Shown: positions 27,751-35,345 of the stretch, one piece after another
Position numbering within the stretch: position 1 is the first letter of the stretch
How the letters are laid out: every line of letters begins with the position of its first letter
Source: JAGNRR01 sp965230665
GTDB taxonomy: Bacteria > Bacteroidota > Bacteroidia > Chitinophagales > Chitinophagaceae
Assembly: GCA_965230665.1 (NCBI GenBank)
Contig: CBDDLM010000004.1
Coordinates: 2,046,001 to 2,110,000 of the forward strand
DNA length: 64,000 bases
Direction of reading: 5' to 3'
Made by a program: the position numbers and the translations under genes
The notes under the pieces: model-generated
Seen by the model: only the letters and a program-made list of their open reading frames with translations
What the model was told of the DNA's origin: nothing
Databases searched by the model: none

Positions 27751-28776
27751 ATGTCTGAAAATACTACAGTTCCATTAACGGCTAAGGACTTTGCCACGAA
27801 CCAAGAGGTGCGTTGGTGTCCTGGTTGTGGAGATTATTCTATACTAAAACAGGTACAAACTGTTTTGCCAACACTGGACATTCCTAAAGAAAATATTGTT
27901 ATAATTTCAGGGATTGGGTGTTCTTCGCGTTTTCCTTACTATATGAATACATATGGTATGCATTCGATTCACGGGCGAGCTCCTGCTGTGGCTTCTGGTC
28001 TTAAAATGACACGTCCAGAACTTAGTGTCTGGATTGTAACTGGTGATGGCGATGCTCTAAGTATAGGAGGAAATCATATTATTCATCTTTTGCGAAGAAA
28101 TATTGATGTTCAAGTTTTACTTTTCAATAATCAGATTTACGGTTTAACAAAAGGACAGTATTCACCAACCTCAGAGTCCAACAAAGTCACCAAATCAACA
28201 CCATTTGGCAGCATTGATAATCCGTTTAATCCCGCCGCACTTGCCCTAGGTGCTGATACTACTTTTTTTGCTAGAACAATGGATCGGGACCCAAAGCATT
28301 TGCAGGCTATGCTTAGAAGAAGTGAGGGGCATAAGGGAAGTGCGCTTTTAGAAATTTATCAGAACTGCAATATCTTTAATGATGGGGCGTTTGGTATGAT
28401 GACAGATAAAAAGACAAAGGCGGGTGTGACCTTGATGTTAGAACATGGTCAACCACTTATTTTTGGAAGTGAAAAGGAGTTGGCAATTCATTTGGATGGT
28501 CTAACGCCACGGGTTGTTCAGAGAAGTGAGTTTGCTGATGATGAGCTTTGGATTCACGACGAAACTGATTTAGCGAAGGCACAACTTTTAGCTAGGTTCT
28601 TCGATAACCCAGAAGAAGATGGCGCATTGCCAAGACCATTTGGAGTGTTCTATTCCGTTGAGAAACCAACCTATGAAGAACAATTGAATGCGCAAATTGT
28701 ACACGCCAAAGAACAAAATGGCTTGGGTGATTTGAACGAATTGATAGCGGGTAGCGAAACTTGGGAAGTGACTTAA
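27751..28776 (+). CDS. korB: 2-oxoacid:ferredoxin oxidoreductase beta subunit (KorB-like)
   Basis: A 341-residue thiamine-diphosphate subunit that, with an alpha/gamma subunit, converts 2-oxoacids (most often 2-oxoglutarate) to acyl-CoA and reduced ferredoxin. Visible: WCPGCGDYSIL, GIGCSSRFPYYM with HGRAPAVASGLK, the ThDP-binding GDGDALSIGGNH...LFNNQIYGLTKGQYSPTS. The ATG at 27751 is preferred; it lies ten bases after TACTTTTG, a perfect -7 box (27733-27740), and upstream codons do not look coding. The alpha subunit, normally the adjacent upstream gene, is not here: upstream is the divergent TonB receptor. Downstream the DUF6452 gene follows by 3 bases. Confidence 0.88.
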   Translation: MSENTTVPLTAKDFATNQEVRWCPGCGDYSILKQVQTVLPTLDIPKENIVIISGIGCSSRFPYYMNTYGMHSIHGRAPAVASGLKMTRPELSVWIVTGDGDALSIGGNHIIHLLRRNIDVQVLLFNNQIYGLTKGQYSPTSESNKVTKSTPFGSIDNPFNPAALALGADTTFFARTMDRDPKHLQAMLRRSEGHKGSALLEIYQNCNIFNDGAFGMMTDKKTKAGVTLMLEHGQPLIFGSEKELAIHLDGLTPRVVQRSEFADDELWIHDETDLAKAQLLARFFDNPEEDGALPRPFGVFYSVEKPTYEEQLNAQIVHAKEQNGLGDLNELIAGSETWEVT

Positions 28777-28779
28777 CGA

Positions 28780-29244
28780 ATGCGAAATCTTATACTTCTT
28801 TCAGTAATCTTGATGCTTGTACTAGCCTGCAACAAAAAAGAATTCTGTATAGTACCTCCGGCAATGACTATGGGTATGAATTTTAAAACGTATGATAGTT
28901 CAGGTACACTAGTAGATACAGGTCTCGTTAATGCAACAGTTTATAATACAGATACGTCCTATGCTTTTGCTGATAATGTAGAAAGTTTGAGAACAGTAAG
29001 TGTGAGCCTAAGTAGAAAAGTTAATCAACAAACTTATATAGTACATCAAAGCATAACACGTGATACCATCGTAGTTTCCTATACACCCGATGAGAATTTT
29101 ATTTCGAATGGTTGTGGGTATCAAACTTATTTTCAATTAGACCAGGTCACTCATAGCAGAAACAGTATTGACTCTGTCAATATTATAAAATCTTCAGTAA
29201 ACCCAAATTCTTTAAAGGATCATCTTGAAGTTATTTATAAGTAA
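28780..29244 (+). CDS. DUF6452-like lipoprotein
   Basis: A 154-residue lipoprotein; the lipobox LVLAC puts the lipidated Cys at residue 17, followed by NKKE. The conserved early segment FCIVPPAMTMGMNF and the beta-rich remainder with a C-terminal cysteine (ISNGCGYQTYF) match what I know of DUF6452, a Bacteroidota family usually followed by DUF6048, as here. The start lies 3 bases after korB, so it is co-transcribed; its stop codon lies within the next gene. Function unknown. Confidence 0.7.
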   Translation: MRNLILLSVILMLVLACNKKEFCIVPPAMTMGMNFKTYDSSGTLVDTGLVNATVYNTDTSYAFADNVESLRTVSVSLSRKVNQQTYIVHQSITRDTIVVSYTPDENFISNGCGYQTYFQLDQVTHSRNSIDSVNIIKSSVNPNSLKDHLEVIYK

Positions 29245-29935
29245 CATATTTTTTCTGCTAATTAGCCTAATGAATTATGCGCAGCTACCCGTTGATACGA
29301 CGGTGACGAGTAAGGCAGATTCTACCTTGATGGTCAAGGAAAAAAAACCCAAGGAAAAGCATTTTCAATATTTCAGAGTTGGGCTTGATTTATCTAAACT
29401 TGTTCGTTCTTCTATAAACAAAGATTATAGCATCACAGAACTTTTGTTTGAAGGTGTTTGGAAGCCCAAAATGCATTATGTAGTTGAAACGGGTTTTGGA
29501 AATTCCAACACGAGGGGAGATAATATTTCGTTTAGTTCGTCAGCATACTTTGTACGTCTTGGGTTTGACAAATATTTTTTTGGCAAGCTGTATAAAGAAG
29601 ATATGGATAATGCATTTATTGGGTTGCGTATAGCTGGAGCCCATCATAATAGGAAGGAGGCGGCAGTTAAATTATGGGATCCTTTTTATGGGAATACGAC
29701 CATTACAAAACCGAGTGCTAATCAAATGCTCTATTGGATTGAGTTAACCACTGGTTTTAGAATGGAGTTAGCCAAGAATATCTTTATTGGGTGGAATATA
29801 CGTGGCAAGACCTTTGTAAATCCAAAGAAGATTCAAGAGCTTACTCCTAATTATCTAGCAGGGTATGGGCCAGCGAAAAAGCAACCTGCCTTTGACTATA
29901 ATTTTTATATATTATACGGTTTGGGCAAACGTTAA
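29225..29935 (+). CDS. DUF6048-like outer-membrane protein
   Basis: A 236-residue exported protein, probably a small outer-membrane beta-barrel. It starts with a TTG at 29225 inside the DUF6452 gene (20-base overlap), which gives an intact signal peptide ending NYAQ; the next ATG (29270) would cut off most of that peptide. Barrel-like strands include FQYFRVGLDLSKLV, HYVVETGFGNSN, SSSAYFVRLGFDKYFF and the final FDYNFYILYGLGKR. The order lipoprotein-then-barrel suggests the two make a complex at the outer membrane. Function unknown. Confidence 0.7.
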   Translation: MKLFISNIFFLLISLMNYAQLPVDTTVTSKADSTLMVKEKKPKEKHFQYFRVGLDLSKLVRSSINKDYSITELLFEGVWKPKMHYVVETGFGNSNTRGDNISFSSSAYFVRLGFDKYFFGKLYKEDMDNAFIGLRIAGAHHNRKEAAVKLWDPFYGNTTITKPSANQMLYWIELTTGFRMELAKNIFIGWNIRGKTFVNPKKIQELTPNYLAGYGPAKKQPAFDYNFYILYGLGKR

Positions 29936-30383
29936 AGAAGAGCTTATTCTCCTTTAAATTATTGCTTTAGGACAATAAAATGACAAAAGCTTCCGTTATC
30001 CTATTGTATTCAAAAAGGAGTTGAAGGGTCTTTCGAATACGAAGCAGAAAATATATGAGCTTGCAACAGAAAAATTGCATACGACAAAATCAGAAATTGC
30101 CAGCCAAAAAGACGAAAAATATTATCATCAAGATGCTAATTTTTTCTTGCTAAAATTTTGCAAAATGCAAATTGTGGCGTTATTTGGCAATCGGTTTTGA
30201 AAGCTGAAAAATGTACAGATTTATATGGATCTATTTTTCTACTATTTTCTGCTTCAAATAAGGTAAAAAATAAATTAGAATATTGAGTGGGAAACAAAAA
30301 ACTTGTATATCTTGTGCAAGTATTTGTTAATAACTAAAAAAGAAATACATTTGTTATCTTACTCAAAAAACACAAACGAACGT
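29936..30383. other. 448-base gap before gldK; holds a start-less open frame
   Basis: Between the DUF6048 gene and gldK. Bases 29979-30200 on the plus strand are open for 73 codons (lysine-rich, with the segment KKELKGLSNTKQKIYELATE) but lack an ATG, GTG or TTG at a sensible position, and nothing in it is recognised; it may be a decayed gene or chance in AT-rich DNA. The right end holds the gldKLMN promoter. Confidence 0.3.
30324..30353 (+). promoter_or_regulatory. gldKLMN promoter, TTG-N19-TACATTTG
   Basis: TTG at 30324-30326, exactly 19 bases, then TACATTTG at 30346-30353: a full match to the Bacteroidota sigma-A consensus TTG-N19-TAnnTTTG. Transcription should begin near 30359, giving a leader of about 25 bases before the gldK ATG at 30384. 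Confidence 0.85.
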
Positions 30384-31652
30384 ATGATGAAAAACTTTTC
30401 ATTAAAAGCAGTAATCTTAGGAGTCATTGTGGCAGCATGGGGCTGTAACGGCGGACCTCGCGGAGAATTAATCGGTAGCCCAAATCGTATGAGTCACAAC
30501 AACCCTGTTCCTAAGGGAATGGTATGGGTTCCATCTGGAGTTATGCACATGGGAGCTAGTGACCAAGATATTCGTGGTGCTGGCGATGTAAAAAACCGTG
30601 TAGTGCAGATGTTAGGCTTCTGGATGGATGCAACCGAGATCACTAATTCAGAGTATCGTCAATATGTGGATTGGGTTCGAGATTCTACGGCACACTCTTT
30701 ATTAGGAAACTATATAGATAATGATGATGGGTCTCAACGTATCGACTGGCGTAAAAAACTTCGTTGGAAAGACGAAGAAGTACAGGATGCCATGTTGGCG
30801 TATTATATTCCAGCAAGTGAAAGCATTTGGGGGAAAAAAGAATTCGATAACTATAAGTTAGTCTATGATTATAAAGCATTTGACTATGATGAAATGGTTA
30901 AAAACCCAAATCAAGCACGTTCATCGTTTCAAAAAGAGTATAAAGTAAAAGCATATCCAGATACTACAGTTTGGATGAAGATGTTCTCCTATTCGTATAA
31001 TGAGCCGATTACGCATCAGTACTTCTGGTACAAGGCATTTGATAACTACCCTGTAGTTGGTGTAAATTGGTATCAAGCAAATGCTTTTTGTAACTGGAGA
31101 ACTAATTTTTGGAGAAGTTATCGTGATTCGAAAAGATTATACCTAGAGGGAGAGTTTAGACTGCCAACTGAAGAACAGTGGGAGTGGGCTGCTCGTGGAG
31201 GAAGAGCTCAGTCACCATACCCATGGGGCGGGCCGTATATAGTAAATAAAAAAGGTTGTTACTTAGCAAACTTTAAACCAAACCGCGGTAATTACGGAGC
31301 TGATGGTGGTTTATATACTGTACGCGCTGATGCTTATTGGCCAAATGATTATGGCTTATATAATATGAGTGGTAATGCAGCCGAATGGACATATTCTCCA
31401 TACATATCAAACGCTTACGGTTTTGTAGCTGATATGAGCCCTGGTGTAAAACTTAAAACAAAAGATTCTGATCCTATGTGGTGGAAGCGTAAGACTGTAA
31501 GAGGTGGAAGCTGGAGAGATGTGGCATATTACTTGCAGGTAAGCTCAAGAGATTATGAGTTTGCCGATACAGCTAAAGCGTATATAGGATTTAGAACCAT
31601 TACACAATACATATCCCCTGCTTTGTCAAATAAAAGACCAGGAAGAAAATAA
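30384..31652 (+). CDS. gldK: gliding motility/T9SS lipoprotein GldK (PorK)
   Basis: A 422-residue lipoprotein with an FGE-sulfatase (SUMF1-type) domain. Signal peptide followed by lipobox AAWGC, then the domain opening PVPKGMVWVPSGVMHMGAS, DATEITNSEYRQYV, PVVGVNWYQANAFCNWR, FRLPTEEQWEWAARGG, MSGNAAEWT and VRGGSWRD. GldK with GldN forms the periplasmic rings attached to the outer membrane in the type IX secretion system. Two adjacent ATGs (30384, 30387) are possible starts. It is the first gene of gldK-L-M-N with a consensus promoter directly upstream. The porP/sprF gene that often precedes it is absent. Confidence 0.95.
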   Translation: MMKNFSLKAVILGVIVAAWGCNGGPRGELIGSPNRMSHNNPVPKGMVWVPSGVMHMGASDQDIRGAGDVKNRVVQMLGFWMDATEITNSEYRQYVDWVRDSTAHSLLGNYIDNDDGSQRIDWRKKLRWKDEEVQDAMLAYYIPASESIWGKKEFDNYKLVYDYKAFDYDEMVKNPNQARSSFQKEYKVKAYPDTTVWMKMFSYSYNEPITHQYFWYKAFDNYPVVGVNWYQANAFCNWRTNFWRSYRDSKRLYLEGEFRLPTEEQWEWAARGGRAQSPYPWGGPYIVNKKGCYLANFKPNRGNYGADGGLYTVRADAYWPNDYGLYNMSGNAAEWTYSPYISNAYGFVADMSPGVKLKTKDSDPMWWKRKTVRGGSWRDVAYYLQVSSRDYEFADTAKAYIGFRTITQYISPALSNKRPGRK

Positions 31653-31691
31653 AAATTATTTAATCAACAACATAAAAAGAAAATATTAAAA

Positions 31692-32537
31692 ATGAGATCT
31701 ATTGCTTTATTCTTTGAGACGAAAAGAGGGAAATACATAAAAAACCTTATCATTGGTATTGGTGCTGCCGTTGTACTTATTGGAGCCCTAGCTAAACTTG
31801 AGCACTGGTGGTGGGCGAGTTATGCATTAATTGTAGGGATGTGTACAGAGGCTTTTATTTTTGCCCTTTTAGGTATATTACCTCCTCACAAAGATTACTA
31901 TTGGGAGCGTTACTACCCAGATATTGATAAAAACCCTCATGTTGAAGCATACAATAAAGGTAAAAAGTTTGAGACTCCTGCGTTCGCTGGTATAGGTGGT
32001 GCAGGTGGTGGTTCTTCGGCTACAGCTTCTTTAGATAAAATGTTAGAAGAAGCGGATATGAACCCTGCAAACTTGAAGAGACTCAACGATAATTTTAATA
32101 AATTCAGTACAACAGTTGAGCAAGTAAAAGATATGAGTAATGTTGCCGATGCAACAAACGAGTACAGCAACAAGGCTAAAGAAGCTGCCTCTGCTTTGAC
32201 TGAAATGAAAGATACTTTTGTTGGAGCTTCTAATACATTAGCCTCATTTAATAATGCCGCTAATGAAACTGCTAAGTTTCACGAGCAGGTTACTGTATTA
32301 ACAAAGAACTTAGGTTCATTAAATCAGATTTATGAAGTTGAGTTGCAAGATGCTAATAACCATCTTAAAGCAATGAATAAATTCTACAGCAACTTAGTTA
32401 ATGCTTCTGATGCGATGCAATCTAGCGTTGAAGATGCGAATCGCGCTAAAGAGCAAATGGGTGTATTGGCTGGTAACTTGAATTCTTTGAATCAAGTATA
32501 TGGTAATATGCTATCTGCGATGCAGGGGCGTTCTTAA
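31692..32537 (+). CDS. gldL: T9SS inner-membrane motor protein GldL (PorL)
   Basis: A 281-residue inner-membrane protein with two N-terminal transmembrane helices (about residues 17-36 and 42-62) that read NLIIGIGAAVVLIGALAKL-EHWW and YALIVGMCTEAFIFALLGIL; the glutamate in TEAFIF is the charged membrane residue thought to take part in proton flow with GldM. The C-terminal 170 residues are a cytoplasmic, coiled-coil-prone segment rich in Asn/Ala. GldL-GldM form the rotary motor that powers secretion and gliding. It starts 39 bases after gldK. Confidence 0.95.
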   Translation: MRSIALFFETKRGKYIKNLIIGIGAAVVLIGALAKLEHWWWASYALIVGMCTEAFIFALLGILPPHKDYYWERYYPDIDKNPHVEAYNKGKKFETPAFAGIGGAGGGSSATASLDKMLEEADMNPANLKRLNDNFNKFSTTVEQVKDMSNVADATNEYSNKAKEAASALTEMKDTFVGASNTLASFNNAANETAKFHEQVTVLTKNLGSLNQIYEVELQDANNHLKAMNKFYSNLVNASDAMQSSVEDANRAKEQMGVLAGNLNSLNQVYGNMLSAMQGRS

Positions 32538-32602
32538 GAGTGAAGAACACTATACACTAAAGAAGTAATTTAAACCAAAAACAAAATATTTTAGAATAGA
32601 AT

Positions 32603-34258
32603 ATGTCTTTACCTAAGGAACCCAGGCAGTTGATGATCAACTTGATGTACCTTGTACTTACCGCGCTACTGGCGATGAATGTGTCCAAGGAGGTAATTAA
32701 TGCTTTTACAATTGTCGATAAAAGTATTGAGAATTCAAACAAGAATATTGATACTAAGAATTTCTCAACGATGGCTAACTTTAAGGAGGCATCAGAAAAA
32801 CCTAAAATCGAAGCAGAGAAGCGGGAAAAAATCTTGAAAGCAATGGCTTTGGCTGATGATGCGCGCGGTGTTTCAAAAAATATGATTGATAAACTTGATG
32901 CGTATAGAGCTGAGATTATCAAGCGTGCTGGAGAAATGGTTGAGGAAGAGGGGAAAATGAAAATCAAGCGTGAAGCAGATTTAGAAGCTGCTACGAGTTA
33001 CATGATTACAGAAGGTAATGGAGACCAAATGAAGAATGAGTTGGCCAAATTCAAAGCGGAGATGGCTGCCTTTATTGATGATCTTGGTGCTGATATGCGT
33101 TTATCTAGTAATGAAGAAACATTTGCGAAAAAGCTACCGATAAACTTAGAAGCAGATGGTGTTGGTACATGGTCCGAAAATATGTTCGCTATGGTACCTG
33201 CTGTTGCTGCCGTTACAATTATAGATAAGTACAAGAACGATGTTAAGAACTCTGAATCAGCTGTTTTAGACGAACTCTGGGCAAGTGCAATGGGTGAGGC
33301 ACATCCAAGACCAACAGTAACGATAGAAAACTTTAATAAATTTGGTATTATTGCTAGCTTAGATAATAGCTATGCTCTTCCAGGACAAACATTGAATTTA
33401 ACATCAATGTTGGGTGCCTATAATGCAAATGCAGATGGATTGAGAATCTGGATTAATGGAAGACAAGTTTCAACAAAAGAAGGGATTGCAGAGATGAAAA
33501 TCAAAGCAAACTCTACACCAGGTAAGCATTCAATTAAACTTAGAGCGCAATATCTTAAGAAAGGTAAAAATGATAAAGAGTTAGGCTCGGGAGTTTGGAC
33601 CAATGTTCCAGAGTATACCTTAAACTACTTTGTTGGACAACCACAAGCAGCAATCTCGTTGGATAAGATGAAGATTTTCTATAAAGGCTTATCAAACCCT
33701 ATGACTGTTTCTGCCTCTGGTGTTCAATTAAGGGATATCACAGTTAAAGCTGGCCCGAACTTAAATATCAAAGAAATGGGTAAAGGAACGGGTAAATATG
33801 AAGTATATCCTTCTAAAAATAGTGGTAAATCTTGGGTGCAGATCTTTGGTAAGAAAAGTGATGGAAGTTTGCAAGACTTTGGTAAGATTGAGTATCGTTT
33901 AGGACGTGTACCAAACCCAGAGGCTATGATCGGTGGTAAGAAAAGTGGTACTATGGCAGCTAACGAATTTAAAGTGCAACAAGCTGTATTTGCCAAGTTA
34001 AAAGGATTCCCTTATGACTTGAAATTTACGGTAACCTCTTTCACCTTTGTATACTACAGTAAAAAGGATGGTCTACAAAGACCAATTAATGTAAGAGGTC
34101 AATTCCTAAATCATGCACAAGGAAATGCTGAGGTAAAAGCTTATATGAAGAAGTTAATACCAGGAGATCGTGTGTTTATTGAAGATGTACGCGCAGTAGG
34201 GCCAGATAAAACAGATATTAGAAAACTTGGAGGTTTGAGCTTTACCTTCCCGAACTAA
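32603..34258 (+). CDS. gldM: T9SS motor/shaft protein GldM (PorM)
   Basis: A 551-residue protein with one N-terminal membrane helix, MSLPKEPRQLMINLMYLVLT followed by ALLAMNVSKEV, typical of GldM, then a long periplasmic part made of a helical domain (about 40-220) and beta-domains to the end. It joins the GldL motor in the inner membrane to the GldKN rings below the outer membrane. Length is close to the usual 510-560 residues. Spacing is 65 bases from gldL and 51 bases to gldN, all on one transcript. Confidence 0.95.
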   Translation: MSLPKEPRQLMINLMYLVLTALLAMNVSKEVINAFTIVDKSIENSNKNIDTKNFSTMANFKEASEKPKIEAEKREKILKAMALADDARGVSKNMIDKLDAYRAEIIKRAGEMVEEEGKMKIKREADLEAATSYMITEGNGDQMKNELAKFKAEMAAFIDDLGADMRLSSNEETFAKKLPINLEADGVGTWSENMFAMVPAVAAVTIIDKYKNDVKNSESAVLDELWASAMGEAHPRPTVTIENFNKFGIIASLDNSYALPGQTLNLTSMLGAYNANADGLRIWINGRQVSTKEGIAEMKIKANSTPGKHSIKLRAQYLKKGKNDKELGSGVWTNVPEYTLNYFVGQPQAAISLDKMKIFYKGLSNPMTVSASGVQLRDITVKAGPNLNIKEMGKGTGKYEVYPSKNSGKSWVQIFGKKSDGSLQDFGKIEYRLGRVPNPEAMIGGKKSGTMAANEFKVQQAVFAKLKGFPYDLKFTVTSFTFVYYSKKDGLQRPINVRGQFLNHAQGNAEVKAYMKKLIPGDRVFIEDVRAVGPDKTDIRKLGGLSFTFPN

Positions 34259-34309
34259 TTAGAAAACACATTATATTTATATAAACAAAGAATAAAGAAA
34301 ACTTAAATT

Positions 34310-35206
34310 ATGAAATCATACAGTTTAATCATTTTGCTACTCACTATTACAATTAGTACAGTATCGTTTGGGCAAACAACGGATCCTGCTCAGCAAGCTA
34401 ATTCGTACAAAGCCGTGAATGATTCTTGGCAACCTTCTTTGCGTAAAGATGGTGTAATTGATCGAGTACCGCATAATAATTATCTCACACCATGGCAAAA
34501 AATCCGTGAGACCGATGTTCTTTGGAAAAAAAGAGTTTGGCGCGAGATTGATACACGCCAAAAGCAAAACTACCCATTCCGTTATCCTGGTGATGAGTAC
34601 ACTGGTGGTGGAATGTATATTGAGATTATACTAAACGCTATTAAGACGGGTAAGGTAACTGCATTTAGTGATGAGCGTTTTACCATTCCTTTATCTTACG
34701 AGGATATACAAAAGACATTAGTAGGAGAACCAGATACGGTTTATGTAGAAGATCCAATAACAGGTCAGTTGGAAATGAGAATTGTAGAAAAACAATTTAA
34801 TCCTGATAATGTAACAAAGTTTAGATTAAAAGAAGATTGGATTTTTGATAGAAAGGTAGGAAGAATGGTTTGTAGAATTATTGGCTTATCACCTTATCTT
34901 GATAAAATAAGCCCACAAAGTGGTTTATATCAAGGTTCTTTCCCAATGTTTTGGATCTATTACCCAGATATTAGAGAATCTCATGTAAAGTATGAAGTAT
35001 ATAACCCTGAAAACGATGTATTTAGAATGACATGGGACGATTTCTTCGAAAAACGAATGTTTAGTTCTTTTGTTGTAAAATCAACGTTTAACAATCCAAG
35101 TATGAATGATATTAAGTCTTATAAAGATGGGATCTATAGATTATATGAATCAGAAAAGATTAAAGAAACCATCTTTAATAAAGAACATGACCTCTGGGTA
35201 TACTAG
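34310..35206 (+). CDS. gldN: T9SS periplasmic ring protein GldN (PorN)
   Basis: A 298-residue exported protein: signal peptide residues 1-21 (VSFGQ), a proline/lysine-rich linker, then the GldN domain with VLWKKRVWREIDTRQKQNYPF, GGMYIEIILNAIKTGKVTAF and the late DDFFEKRMFSSFVVKSTFNNP. Binds GldK in the periplasmic rings. Last gene of the gld operon, closed by a strong terminator 35 bases downstream. Confidence 0.95.
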   Translation: MKSYSLIILLLTITISTVSFGQTTDPAQQANSYKAVNDSWQPSLRKDGVIDRVPHNNYLTPWQKIRETDVLWKKRVWREIDTRQKQNYPFRYPGDEYTGGGMYIEIILNAIKTGKVTAFSDERFTIPLSYEDIQKTLVGEPDTVYVEDPITGQLEMRIVEKQFNPDNVTKFRLKEDWIFDRKVGRMVCRIIGLSPYLDKISPQSGLYQGSFPMFWIYYPDIRESHVKYEVYNPENDVFRMTWDDFFEKRMFSSFVVKSTFNNPSMNDIKSYKDGIYRLYESEKIKETIFNKEHDLWVY

Positions 35207-35241
35207 GAAAGTCATCTGAGAGTAAATATTTTTAACGAAGT

Positions 35242-35275
35242 CCCCATTTTACTGAAAAGTAGAATGGGGTTTTTC
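35242..35275 (+). terminator. terminator of gldKLMN
   Basis: CCCCATT.TACT / AGTA.AATGGGG stem with a GAAA loop, followed by a run of T, 36 bases after gldN. Confidence 0.9.
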
Positions 35276-35345
35276 TTTGAGAAAGAAAGTTAATACTAAT
35301 TATTACGTCTTATAACGTAACTTTAGGAACTCAAAAAAACATTCA

